The notes: generated by a model from the letters alone, not told the origin. A stretch of 8,389 nucleotides of DNA from an uncultured Syntrophobacteraceae bacterium (GCA_937889795.1 CALBZH010000844.1:1-8389), one strand, 5' to 3'; positions 1-6,863 are shown, counted from the stretch's first letter. Numbers and translations are program-made.

Positions 1-48
1 CGACCACCGAGATCTACACTCTTTCCCTACACGACGCTCTTCCGATCT
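1..48 (+). other. Illumina sequencing adapter (non-genomic)
   Basis: All 48 bases match the 3' part of the Illumina P5/TruSeq universal adapter, from its 11th base to its last (it begins CGACCACCGAGATCTACAC and ends GCTCTTCCGATCT). This is untrimmed library sequence at the end of a contig, not part of the organism. Genomic sequence starts at base 49, directly inside the ftsY reading frame. The adapter match is from memory but is exact along its whole length. Confidence 0.98.
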
Positions 49-663
49 TTTGCCGATGGTCGTCGTCTTGCCGACGCCGTTCACGCCGATCACCATGATG
101 ACGAAGGGATGGTGCGCGTCCAAGGTCCACTGTCCCGCGTCGACATCCATGATGGCCTTGATTTCCTCGCGCAGCACCTCCCGAAGCCTGGCCGGGTCGC
201 TGAGCTCTTTTCGCTCGATCTTCTCCGTGACCGTCCTCAATAGGGCCTGAGTCGTGCGAACACCCAGATCCGACGTGATCAGCACCTCCTCGAGCTCATC
301 CAGAAGGTCCACATCGATGGTCTTCCTGCCGTGGAAGACGCGGTCCAACCGGTTGGCCAACCGCTCCCGGGTTTTGTGAAGCCGCTCGCGGAGTCTCGAA
401 AAGAGGCGCCGCTTTTCGGCCTGAGGAACCGCCTCTTCGCCTTCCTCCCCGGAAAGCTCCTCACCAGACTCCAAATCCCGATCAGCGACAACGAGCTCCG
501 CCTCCATGCCCGCGCTCAGCCCTGTCCCCGCTTCCTCCGTACTGGGCGTCTGAAGCCCAGCCTCCTCATCGGGAGTCTCGTCCATTCCAACAGGGTGCGA
601 TTGCTGCTCGACTTCGGTTTCGAGAGCATCCGCCTGCTTCTTCTTCTTGAACCATTTGATCAT
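49..663 (-). CDS. ftsY: FtsY, signal recognition particle receptor GTPase (5' part only)
   Basis: FtsY is the membrane-associated GTPase that receives ribosome-SRP complexes and hands nascent membrane proteins to SecYEG. The fragment encodes 205 residues. It starts with a basic, amphipathic stretch (MIKWFKKKKQ) suited to lipid contact. Residues about 12-80 are a Glu/Asp-rich A domain. A four-helix N domain follows from about residue 85, including the family segment DELEEVLITSDLGV (122-135). The G domain then begins, with its P-loop GVNGVGKT at residues 193-200, and the frame is cut at TTIGK. The rest of the G domain (roughly 130 residues or more) is missing because the contig ends here in adapter, so this is not a pseudogene. 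A Shine-Dalgarno AGGAG lies at 674-678 on the minus strand, 10 bases before the ATG. The gene is divergent from the aldolase. The N-domain and P-loop sequences distinguish it from Ffh, which lacks the acidic A domain. Confidence 0.95.
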
Positions 664-875
664 CGCTACACAGCTCCTGCGTGCAGACCGGTACGGCGAC
701 TGCCGCCATGATCTCCCCCCGGACCGGTCCTATGCATCGAAATCACTCATGAAAGCGCAACGTTTGTGACGGTGTGGCAAGTGTGGTACAGATAGTCAAA
801 TTGACCCCCAAAAACAAGGCAAAAAGCAAGGAAACGCAGGGCGTTCCCCTGGGCCGGCGGCTCATTCAGATCATC

Positions 876-881
876 AGGAGG
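876..881 (+). promoter_or_regulatory. Ribosome binding site of the class II aldolase gene
   Basis: A perfect AGGAGG lies six bases before the ATG at 888. It decides the start. The frame is open back to a GTG at 774, but the 38 extra residues (Lys/Arg-rich, no family match) have no comparable site in front of them. Confidence 0.8.
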
Positions 882-887
882 TCTTTC

Positions 888-1538
888 ATGCGAGGAGAGT
901 ACGAGCTGGGGTACGATCTGATCGACGTCTGCCGGGCACTTGAGCGCAAAGGGTTCATCGCGGCAACGGATGGCAATGTGAGCTGCAGGGCGGGGGACAA
1001 CCGACTGCTCGTCACTCCAAGCGGTCGGGCCAAGGGGGAGCTCACCCCGATCGACCTCCTGGTGACGGACCTCGAAGGAGCTGTTCTGAGCGGCCACGGT
1101 CGTCCGTCCTCCGAAATCCGGATGCACCTTTTGATCTATGCCCGTCGGCCTGACGTCCAGGCCGTTGTCCACGCGCATCCTCCGATGCTGACGGCGCTGA
1201 CCCTTGCGGGTGTCGCTTTCGTGGCCGAGGCACTCCCCGAGGTCTGGCTCACCGTTGGCGCCGTGCCAACCGCGCCCTATGCCACTCCCTCCACGCAGGA
1301 AGTGCCGAGCTCCATCGCTCCTTTCGTCGATTCGCACGAGGCGATTTTGATGGAGCGCCATGGCTCGATCACGGTGGGGCGCAGCCTTCGTGAGGCATAC
1401 CGACGACTCGAGAAGCTTGAGCACGCGGCTTACACTCTCTTTTTCGCCCACCAAATGCTTCAGGGGCCGCCCACACCCCTGGGAGCCGCCGCATTGCAGA
1501 AGCTCAAGGACCTTCGACCTGAAACATGCGGGGCCTGA
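888..1538 (+). CDS. Class II aldolase/adducin family protein (FucA-like)
   Basis: This is a predicted cytosolic zinc-dependent sugar-phosphate aldolase or epimerase of 216 residues, almost the size of E. coli L-fuculose-1-phosphate aldolase FucA. Family marks are visible in order: the phosphate-binding ATDGNVS loop (26-32), TPSG (43-46), SSE with Glu76, the zinc pair in HAHPP (His95 and His97), and ERHGS with the third zinc ligand His158. The four metal-site and catalytic residues all sit exactly three positions later than Glu73, His92, His94 and His155 of FucA, which supports a FucA/AraD-type active site. The substrate cannot be read from the sequence. Fuculose-1-phosphate aldolase, ribulose-5-phosphate 4-epimerase and methylthioribulose-1-phosphate dehydratase all share this fold. 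No other sugar-pathway gene is nearby. The gene appears monocistronic, divergent from ftsY and convergent with the sensor kinase gene. The start at 888 is chosen from the AGGAGG six bases upstream. Confidence 0.88.
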   Translation: MRGEYELGYDLIDVCRALERKGFIAATDGNVSCRAGDNRLLVTPSGRAKGELTPIDLLVTDLEGAVLSGHGRPSSEIRMHLLIYARRPDVQAVVHAHPPMLTALTLAGVAFVAEALPEVWLTVGAVPTAPYATPSTQEVPSSIAPFVDSHEAILMERHGSITVGRSLREAYRRLEKLEHAAYTLFFAHQMLQGPPTPLGAAALQKLKDLRPETCGA

Positions 1539-1634
1539 GACTGCCCGGGCGTTATGATGCGAGCCGGTTGAATCGGATGGCAGAGAGGCGATGAATCGAA
1601 GGGGGTAACTTGGGTGGAAGGATGGGTCTCTCGA

Positions 1635-2708
1635 TCACCAGGCTGGCCACGATGCGGTGACTGTCGTACCCTTGCCGGGCTCGGATTCGCACTGGAAAGT
1701 GCCCCCGGACTGCTCGGTTCGCTCTTTCATGCTCGGGAGACCCAGACCGGTGCGATTGCCGTTCGCTGATTGCAGCCGAGCCTGCTTGAAGCCGATGCCG
1801 TTGTCTTCGATCCGCAGCTGGATCCGCTTTTGGACTTCCTGGAGGGACAGGGTCACTTGGGAAGCGCGGCTGTGGGTGGCCACATTCTCGAAGCCATCTT
1901 GAACGAGTCGATAAATGATGATTTTGATGGCTTCAGGGATCATTGATTCGTCGACCCCGATCTCCTTCATAACCGCCAACTGAGGATGCAGGCCCGCGAA
2001 TTCGCGGCAATACCAGTTCAGGGTCGCGACAATACCGAGGTCGTCCAGAAGGGTCGGGCGCAATTCGGTATAGATCCGTCTCACCTCCTGGATGGCGTGC
2101 TGGATCATTGGAACGAGAGGCTCGAGCGTTCCGGGCTTCACCGTCCCACGCTCCATGTGCGCCAACGTGCTCTCCACGCCGTATTTCACGGCACTAAGAA
2201 CCTGCCCCAGGCTGTCATGAAGCTCCAGGGCTACACGCTTGCGCTCGGTTTCGTGAACCGAGAGCAGCTGAGAAGACAAGCACTTGAGCTGGGCCTCCGA
2301 ACGACGCAAGGATTCTTCGGCACGCTTGCGCTCGATCGCGTACCGAATGGAGCGGTCCAGATGGTCCGGCGTGATCTGCTCCAGCACGAGGTAGTCCGCG
2401 GCCCCAGCCTGGATTGCGCTCAAGTCCACTTCCTGATCCCGCTGCCCCGTCAAGAAGATCACCGGCACCGGAAGCCCTGCGGAGAGAACCCGTTTCATGA
2501 TGCGCTCGCCTTCGGATCCCTCGAAGCTGCCGGCCACCAGGAAGGCATCATAGTGCTTCTGCTCGATCTCCTCCATGGCGGATTCGCAGTCTTGAACCCA
2601 GTCCATGCTGAACTTGGAGCGCGGGGCCATGGATAGCAGCCCTTTGATCCGCTGGAAGTCCGCTGGCTTGTCTTCAATGAGAAGGATGTGCAACGCTGGA
2701 TTCTCCAT
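1635..2708 (-). CDS. Pseudo-receiver / NarX-class (HisKA_3) sensor histidine kinase
   Basis: This is a soluble two-component kinase of 357 residues with no membrane segment. Residues about 6-125 form a response-regulator receiver. The acidic pair is present (IED, Glu12/Asp13) and so is the switch Thr (VIFLTGQ, Thr87). The phosphoacceptor position holds Ala59 (YDAFLVAGS) and the usual Lys is Leu109 (DYLVLE), so phosphorylation here is not expected. Residues about 125-160 are a charged linker helix, probably coiled. The HisKA_3 dimerisation domain carries phospho-His164 in ELHDSLGQ, the HDxxxQ signature of NarX/LiaS-type kinases. The HATPase_c domain shows Asn275 (N box), EDNGIGF (301-307) and GLGLPSMKER (321-330). 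The kinase core looks intact. No LuxR-type response regulator, the normal partner of this class, lies beside it, so it is an orphan within the window. A GGAAGG on the minus strand (2715-2720) sits six bases before the ATG. It is convergent with the aldolase gene, 96 bases apart. Confidence 0.93.
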   Translation of the reverse strand: MENPALHILLIEDKPADFQRIKGLLSMAPRSKFSMDWVQDCESAMEEIEQKHYDAFLVAGSFEGSEGERIMKRVLSAGLPVPVIFLTGQRDQEVDLSAIQAGAADYLVLEQITPDHLDRSIRYAIERKRAEESLRRSEAQLKCLSSQLLSVHETERKRVALELHDSLGQVLSAVKYGVESTLAHMERGTVKPGTLEPLVPMIQHAIQEVRRIYTELRPTLLDDLGIVATLNWYCREFAGLHPQLAVMKEIGVDESMIPEAIKIIIYRLVQDGFENVATHSRASQVTLSLQEVQKRIQLRIEDNGIGFKQARLQSANGNRTGLGLPSMKERTEQSGGTFQCESEPGKGTTVTASWPAW

Positions 2709-2805
2709 GGCCGCCCTTCCGGCATCGTCTCCTCAAAACCCACCACGCCCCACGTCGTGAGCTTTCACTTCTGTGTGGACCTATATCACTACTCCGCCAA
2801 AGGAT

Positions 2806-2875
2806 TGTATGGGGTAAGTCATGTATTTGGGGGAGCAAAAAACCTGTATTTTGGTGGGGGAGAACAGCCCATACA
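2806..2875 (+). repeat. TGTAT-G(n) direct repeats with a closing inverted copy
   Basis: Three related units lie in tandem: TGTATGGGG (2806-2814), TGTATTTGGGGGAG (2822-2835) and TGTATTTTGGTGGGGGAG (2845-2862). Their starts are 16 and 23 bases apart. An exact inverted copy of the first eight bases, CCCATACA, closes the block at 2868-2875. Tandem non-coding copies between divergent genes resemble binding sites for a transcription factor. The inverted pair could alternatively fold in RNA with a loop of about 54 bases. No known factor is recognised. Confidence 0.5.
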
Positions 2876-3046
2876 CCAGAAATATGCCCCCATCGATACG
2901 TCCGGACCGCTCAAACTTGATTCAGGGGAAAGAAACCTTAATGTTAGGCAAACAACCGGTTCAACACGCAACAGGGGCTGCTGGTTCAAGGAAAACGGGA
3001 AGCGCACGAGGTCGAGCGTTTTATGTACCATGCCATGAGTGCCGCT

Positions 3047-3058
3047 CTGTTGCAACAG
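3047..3058. promoter_or_regulatory. 12-base palindrome ahead of the small acidic-protein gene
   Basis: CTGTTGCAACAG is a perfect 12-base palindrome centred about 28 bases upstream of the ATG at 3081. After one mismatch on each side the symmetry continues for two more base pairs (GC/GC). Its place between the likely promoter and the ribosome site fits an operator. It could also be chance. Confidence 0.3.
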
Positions 3059-3080
3059 CGCATTTTAGGGAGGATTCACC

Positions 3081-3503
3081 ATGAAAGACGCTAACAGCCT
3101 TCATCAGAAGGTACAGCAGTTGTGTGACTGCTTCATGAACAGCGAGCCGCTCAAGGAAATGTCCGTCCTCAAAGGGGATGATGACAAGGATGAGGCAGCT
3201 CTCAAGTGGCTCTCCCTGGCAATATTGTACGGGATTGACAGCAACGCCAAGAAGATCACGGTATCGGCCACGAAGGACGGCGGGGTCAAAGTGGTGGCCA
3301 AGTACCGCGCTACGGAGCTTCCCTCCCCCGGCTCGGAGGTGGGAGCGAAGATCTTGGAGGCGGTCAAGGCGATCGCCCACTTCGACGACGGTTCAGGGAA
3401 AACTCCCCTGGCGGTTGGGCTTCGCGACAGCAGCATTGAAATCGGGGTTGAGGCCGTCAAGGAAGACGACGAGGAGGCGGTGATCCTCAAATTCCCCAAA
3501 TGA
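3081..3503 (+). CDS. Small acidic protein of unknown function
   Basis: I do not recognise this 140-residue protein. It has no signal peptide and no membrane segment, so it is predicted cytosolic. Residues 1-30 look helical and contain two nearby cysteines (CDC, 15-17). A charged run GDDDKDE (32-38) leads into a hydrophobic helix (about 39-50, LKWLSLAILY). The rest alternates short probable beta strands (KKITVSA, VKVVAKY, SSIEIGVEAV, AVILKFP) with a helix at about 85-100. Asp and Glu outnumber Lys and Arg, with an acidic run EDDEEA near the end. It begins with ATG eight bases after AGGGAGG (3067-3073), a strong translation signal, and its codon use resembles its neighbours, so I regard it as a real gene. 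It appears monocistronic: 289 bases without a gene separate it from the ACT gene, and I see no clear terminator or RNA structure in them. Confidence 0.8.
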   Translation: MKDANSLHQKVQQLCDCFMNSEPLKEMSVLKGDDDKDEAALKWLSLAILYGIDSNAKKITVSATKDGGVKVVAKYRATELPSPGSEVGAKILEAVKAIAHFDDGSGKTPLAVGLRDSSIEIGVEAVKEDDEEAVILKFPK

Positions 3504-3792
3504 TCCCGAGCCAAGAGGCTTGATCCCTCAGACTCGTCCCTCTGGGAATGCTCGCCCTGGAAGCCGATCGAACAACGGCCCGCCTCGCCATTGAGAAATT
3601 CGCTCTCGTCGAGACGGGCTCCCCGATGCGCCTCCGTTGCTTTGCTCCTTTTCATCGTGAAATCCACCGGATCATCTTGTTGTCATTGGCGGAGGCACCC
3701 TGTTCGTGAGAAGATGGCACAATACGCGTTTGAGTTTTCACGGCGAAGAGGAATCCACCTGACAAGGCTTGAAGGCAGAGGGAAACAGAGCC

Positions 3793-4344
3793 ATGAGGAA
3801 AATCATTGTTGCCGTGCTGGGGGATGACCGACCGGGTATTGTCGCGGCCGTGTCCAAGGCACTCTTCGATTATCAGTGTAACATCGAAGATGTGAGCCAG
3901 ACCATTCTTCAGACCGAATTCGCGGGGATCTTCATTGTCTCCATGCCCCCCGGCATGAGCCACGATGAGCTGCGGGAGGGGCTGGAAGGACGATTGAGCC
4001 CCGAGGGTCTGGCGGTCTACGTCAAGGAGATGCGACCGGTTGAAAGCCGGGTTGCCCCGGAAACGGAGCCTTTCGTCATCACCACCGTCGGCCCGGACCG
4101 GTTGGGGCTCGTGGCCGGCATCACCGGACTCCTGGCTGAATACAAGATCAACATCACGCAGCTCAAGGCGGCCTTCCGCGGCGGCGATGATCCACGCCGG
4201 AACATCATGATCTACGAGGTTGACATCCCGGTTGCCATCGACCACCACGCTTTTCGCGCAGCGCTTTACGCCCGCGGTCGAGAGCTGGGCCTCGATGTTA
4301 GCTTGCAGCACACGGACATCTTCAGGCAAATTCATCGCATATAG
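3793..4344 (+). CDS. Double ACT-domain protein (GcvR-like)
   Basis: The protein has 183 residues made of two ACT domains: residues about 3-80 (IIVAVLGDDRPGIVAAVS, with the regulatory-loop motif DRPGIV) and about 94-178 (FVITTVGPDRLGLVAGIT). ACT domains are small ligand-binding modules, usually for amino acids. Two in tandem with no catalytic or DNA-binding domain resemble the GcvR family of regulators. What it binds is not evident. The start at 3793 is chosen because the first ACT strand begins at once after it. An in-frame TTG at 3769 would only add MKAEGNRA. The upstream site is weak (GAGGG at 3778-3782). Only nine bases separate its stop from the DUF711 start, and the downstream ribosome site overlaps its TAG stop, so the two genes form an operon and are probably translationally coupled. 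Homologous ACT-DUF711 pairs (UPF0237-UPF0210) in other bacteria usually have a single ACT domain of about 90 residues. Confidence 0.92.
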   Translation: MRKIIVAVLGDDRPGIVAAVSKALFDYQCNIEDVSQTILQTEFAGIFIVSMPPGMSHDELREGLEGRLSPEGLAVYVKEMRPVESRVAPETEPFVITTVGPDRLGLVAGITGLLAEYKINITQLKAAFRGGDDPRRNIMIYEVDIPVAIDHHAFRAALYARGRELGLDVSLQHTDIFRQIHRI

Positions 4345-4348
4345 GGAG
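4343..4348 (+). promoter_or_regulatory. Ribosome binding site overlapping the ACT stop codon
   Basis: AGGGAG begins inside the TAG stop (4342-4344) of the ACT gene and lies five bases before the ATG at 4354. Ribosomes finishing the ACT gene are placed to start the DUF711 gene, which fits stoichiometric production of the pair. Confidence 0.7.
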
Positions 4349-4353
4349 TCAAC

Positions 4354-5727
4354 ATGCTCACGGATCGAGAAGTCCTGTCTACCTTTGAAATGTTAAGAAA
4401 CGAGCACCTGGATGTCCGGACCATTACCTTGGGGATCAGCATCTTCGACTGCGCAAGTGACGACCTTTCGCGGTTCAAGCAGAACATTCACGACAAAATA
4501 TCCCGGCTTGCCCAAAACCTGATCGGAACCTGCGAAGACGTCGCGCTCAAATACGGCATCCCCATCGTGAACAAGCGCATCGCGGTGAGTCCTGTTGCCG
4601 TTGCCGCATGTCCGTTTTCTGCCCCGCAGATGGTTGAAGTCGCCCGGACCCTGGACGACATTGCGCGGGAGATCGGCATCGACTTCATTGGGGGGTTCAG
4701 CGCTCTGGTAGAAAAAGGAATGACGCGTGGAGACCGGGCGCTCATCGAAGCAATTCCGCAGGCACTCACTGAAACCGGGCGGGTGTGCGCCTCCATCAAC
4801 GTCGCTTCGACCCACGCGGGCATCAACATGGACGCCGTGATGCTCATGGGACGGACCATCAAGCGAGCGGCCGCCCTCACGGCGGATGCCGACGGGATCG
4901 CCTGCGCCAAACTGTGCGTCTTTGCGAACATCCCCCAGGACATTCCGTTTATGGCGGGAGCGTACCTCGGAGTCGGCGAGCCCGACGCGGTCATCAATGT
5001 CGGGGTCAGCGGGCCCGGGGTGGTCAAGAAAGCCATCGATCGGGCGCGAGCCATGAATCCGCGACTGGACCTGGGAGCGCTCTCCGAAATCATCAAGCGA
5101 ACGGCGTTCAAAGTAACTCGGGTCGGAGAGATCATCGGGAGGCAGGTGGCGGACAAGCTGGGGGTCCCGTTCGGCGTCGTCGATCTCTCCCTCGCCCCGA
5201 CACCCAACGTGGGCGACAGCGTGGGCGAGATTTTTCAAAGCCTGGGGCTCCAGAGCATCGGCGTGCCAGGATCCACCGCGCTCCTTGCCATGCTCAACGA
5301 CGCCGTCAAGAAGGGCGGCGCCTTTGCCAGCTCCCACGTCGGAGGGCTCAGCGGCGCGTTCATCCCCGTGAGCGAGGATCTCAATATTGCGGAAGCGGCA
5401 AGGTCCGGACACCTCTCTCTCGAAAAGCTGGAAGCCCTGACCAGCGTGTGCTCCGTGGGTCTCGACATGGTGGCCCTGCCCGGAGACATCTCGGAGACGA
5501 CCTTGGCCGCTATCATCGCCGACGAAATGGCCATTGGGGTGGTCAACAAGAAGACCACGGCCACGCGCCTCATTCCGGTTCCCGGCAAAAAAGCCGGGGA
5601 AAAAGCCTTCTTCGGGGGACTTCTAGGGGAGGCCACCATTATTCATGTGGCCAATAACGGTGGGTCGCAGGAGCTCATGTCCCTGGGGGGCAGGATCCCC
5701 GCTCCGATCCAGAGTCTGGTCAATTGA
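4354..5727 (+). CDS. DUF711 / UPF0210 family protein (PFL-like fold)
   Basis: This full-length member of the DUF711 (UPF0210) family has 457 residues, the usual size. The family is conserved, its biochemical role is not established as far as I know, and its fold has been likened to pyruvate formate-lyase. Highly conserved family blocks are easy to see: ACPFSAPQMVEVARTLDDIA (85-104), FIGGFSALVEKGMT (111-124), FANIPQDIPFMAGAYLGVGE (190-209), INVGVSGPGVV (214-224), APTPNVGDSVGEI (281-293), SHVGGLSGAFIPVSED (327-342), SVGLDMVALPGD (367-378) and ATRLIPVPGKKAGEKAFFGG (403-422). Cysteines at 33, 60, 86, 145, 184, 188 and 366 include some within conserved blocks. No signal peptide or membrane segment is visible, so it is predicted cytosolic. 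The gene is the second of an operon with the ACT gene, which suggests the ACT protein senses or regulates whatever this protein processes. The large antisense frames opposite it are codon-bias shadows. Confidence 0.95.
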   Translation: MLTDREVLSTFEMLRNEHLDVRTITLGISIFDCASDDLSRFKQNIHDKISRLAQNLIGTCEDVALKYGIPIVNKRIAVSPVAVAACPFSAPQMVEVARTLDDIAREIGIDFIGGFSALVEKGMTRGDRALIEAIPQALTETGRVCASINVASTHAGINMDAVMLMGRTIKRAAALTADADGIACAKLCVFANIPQDIPFMAGAYLGVGEPDAVINVGVSGPGVVKKAIDRARAMNPRLDLGALSEIIKRTAFKVTRVGEIIGRQVADKLGVPFGVVDLSLAPTPNVGDSVGEIFQSLGLQSIGVPGSTALLAMLNDAVKKGGAFASSHVGGLSGAFIPVSEDLNIAEAARSGHLSLEKLEALTSVCSVGLDMVALPGDISETTLAAIIADEMAIGVVNKKTTATRLIPVPGKKAGEKAFFGGLLGEATIIHVANNGGSQELMSLGGRIPAPIQSLVN

Positions 5728-5739
5728 ACCGTCGGCGGT
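5728..5739. terminator. Possible short bidirectional hairpin between convergent genes
   Basis: ACCG-TCGG-CGGT fills most of the 14-base gap between the convergent DUF711 and acyltransferase genes. The stem has only four base pairs and no run of T follows it on either strand, so termination is doubtful. It is listed because nothing else in the gap could serve. Confidence 0.2.
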
Positions 5740-5741
5740 CA

Positions 5742-6863
5742 TTAGATCTTGAGAAACAGGCGCTTCCGGTGCAAGGCCCAGACGATGCCGAAGATTACCA
5801 GGACAAAGACCGTGGAGTAGAGCAGCGAGTCCCCTTTGGGGCCGGTGATTCTCAAGAAGTGGTCAAACACATACATTTTGAGTCTGACATGGCGTCCCGT
5901 CGGCGCTCTTAGCCGAACGTGAGTCATCAGTGCGTCCAGGAGCACCGAGAGGACGTAGGCCACAATGGCATTCTTCCCATAGATGGCGAAGGGCCTTGAC
6001 CAGCGCTCATACCCCTTCACATCCACCACCCAGTAGAGAATTGCGAAGCAAACGAGGGCCCAGCCGGCCATGAAAACGCTGTAGGAGCTGGTCCAGAGAC
6101 CTTTGTTGATCGGGAGCCAGAAACTGAGGGTCCAGCCGACCAGCAGGAGGACGAGGCCCGCGCCAAGCATCCGCAGGGCCTTGGATTCCATGGAGAATTC
6201 GGACCTCAGACACCGACCGGCCAGAACGCCGAACAGGGTTGAGGCGATGGCCGGGATGGTGCTGCCAACGCCTTCGGGATCATACGGGATGTAATTGGAC
6301 CACAAGTGGCTCCCGAGGAGCAGCGAATCGATATAAGTGGGAAAGCTCTTCCCCGGCTCGAGGACCCCCGCCCCAACCCCCGGAACCGGCACGCACACCA
6401 GCATCAGCCAGTAGCCGGCCAGAAGGCCGATCGTCCAGCAAACCTGCCCCCGAAAGCCAGATTCCAGATAGATGAGGGAGGCAAACAGGTAGCACAAGGC
6501 GATCCGCTGGAGCACGCCGGGAATGCGAACGGTGGTCAGATCGAACCGCGAGAGGTTGGTCAGAACGACCCCGAGGACAAACAGCACCACGGTACGCCGG
6601 GCGATCTGCAGCATGAGCGCGGCGTTGGAATCCCCGAGCTCCTTGCGGCGCTCAAACGAAAACGTCATGGAGATTCCGGTGATGAAAAGGAAGAATGGAA
6701 AGATCATGTCCGTGAACGTCCATCCGTTCCACGTCGCATGGCGCAGCTGAGCATAGGCGTAGTCCCAGTCGACGGGGTTATTGACCAGGATCATTGCAGC
6801 GATCGTTGCCCCACGGAAGACATCCAGGGACTGGAGCCGGTTGTGGACTGCCGGGGTGCTCAT
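5742..6863 (-). CDS. Membrane acyltransferase, HGSNAT (heparan-alpha-glucosaminide N-acetyltransferase) family
   Basis: This integral membrane protein of 373 residues has about ten hydrophobic segments (near 14-30, 52-70, 88-104, 118-134, 141-159, 200-217, 231-250, 259-280, 293-312 and 347-365). Family motifs run in order: RLQSLDVFRG (9-18), VNNP (27-30), LRHATWNGWTFTDMIFPFFL (40-59), RIPGVLQRIALCY (113-125), YDPEG (194-198), LPINKGLWTSSY (250-261) and YGKNAIVAY (295-303). In human HGSNAT, the HATWNG histidine is the active-site residue that carries acetyl from cytosolic acetyl-CoA to glucosamine across the membrane. Here it is His42. The bacterial substrate is unknown and is probably an amino sugar in an envelope or exported glycan. 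The start at 6863 is set by GAGAGGG (6871-6877, minus strand) seven bases upstream and by family length. The frame stays open for 107 more codons to 7184, but that part overlaps the divergent deacetylase gene and has no family sequence. The gene is convergent with DUF711. Confidence 0.92.
   Translation of the reverse strand: MSTPAVHNRLQSLDVFRGATIAAMILVNNPVDWDYAYAQLRHATWNGWTFTDMIFPFFLFITGISMTFSFERRKELGDSNAALMLQIARRTVVLFVLGVVLTNLSRFDLTTVRIPGVLQRIALCYLFASLIYLESGFRGQVCWTIGLLAGYWLMLVCVPVPGVGAGVLEPGKSFPTYIDSLLLGSHLWSNYIPYDPEGVGSTIPAIASTLFGVLAGRCLRSEFSMESKALRMLGAGLVLLLVGWTLSFWLPINKGLWTSSYSVFMAGWALVCFAILYWVVDVKGYERWSRPFAIYGKNAIVAYVLSVLLDALMTHVRLRAPTGRHVRLKMYVFDHFLRITGPKGDSLLYSTVFVLVIFGIVWALHRKRLFLKI

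Larger units (their letters stand above)
2709..3080. other. Divergent intergenic region with G-rich direct repeats
   Basis: There are 372 bases between the divergent kinase gene and the small acidic-protein gene. Short open frames cross it on both strands, but none has a good ribosome site or protein-like composition, and I do not call a gene. The half nearer the kinase carries TGTAT-G-rich repeats (listed separately). The other half is more A-rich. A loose sigma70-like pair, TTGATT at 2917-2922 and TAATGT at 2939-2944 (16-base spacer), could serve the plus-strand gene, but the -10 match is poor. Immediately upstream of that gene lie a 12-base palindrome and an AGGGAGG ribosome site (3067-3073). 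Confidence 0.6.

Noticed and set aside
774..887. N-terminal extension of the aldolase from a GTG at 774
   Set aside because: There is no good ribosome site at 774, the added Lys/Arg-rich residues lie outside the family, and a perfect AGGAGG marks the ATG at 888.
747..1454. 235-codon open frame antisense to the aldolase
   Set aside because: It is fully opposite a gene with intact catalytic motifs, has low-complexity charged composition and matches no family. It is a shadow of GC-rich coding.
1539..1634. Possible terminator between the convergent aldolase and kinase genes
   Set aside because: Only a GCCCGGGC palindrome and very short stems are present, with no T tract on either strand.
2688..3084. 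Overlapping small open frames in the kinase to acidic-protein intergenic region
   Set aside because: They occur on both strands with no ribosome sites, odd composition (many Arg, Pro, Cys and Ser) and no recognisable fold. One also overlaps the kinase start.
3714..3733. TGGCAC resembling a sigma54 -24 element upstream of the ACT gene
   Set aside because: There is no GC dinucleotide at the required -12 spacing.
4393..5412. 339-codon open frame antisense to DUF711 (and a second at 4488-5207)
   Set aside because: The sense strand encodes an unmistakable full-length DUF711 protein, and the antisense frames lack recognisable protein features.
5581..5598. CCCGGC-A6-GCCGGG hairpin resembling an intrinsic terminator
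   Set aside because: It is inside the DUF711 gene and encodes part of the conserved PVPGKKAGEKAFF segment. The codons explain it, and no T run follows on the plus strand.
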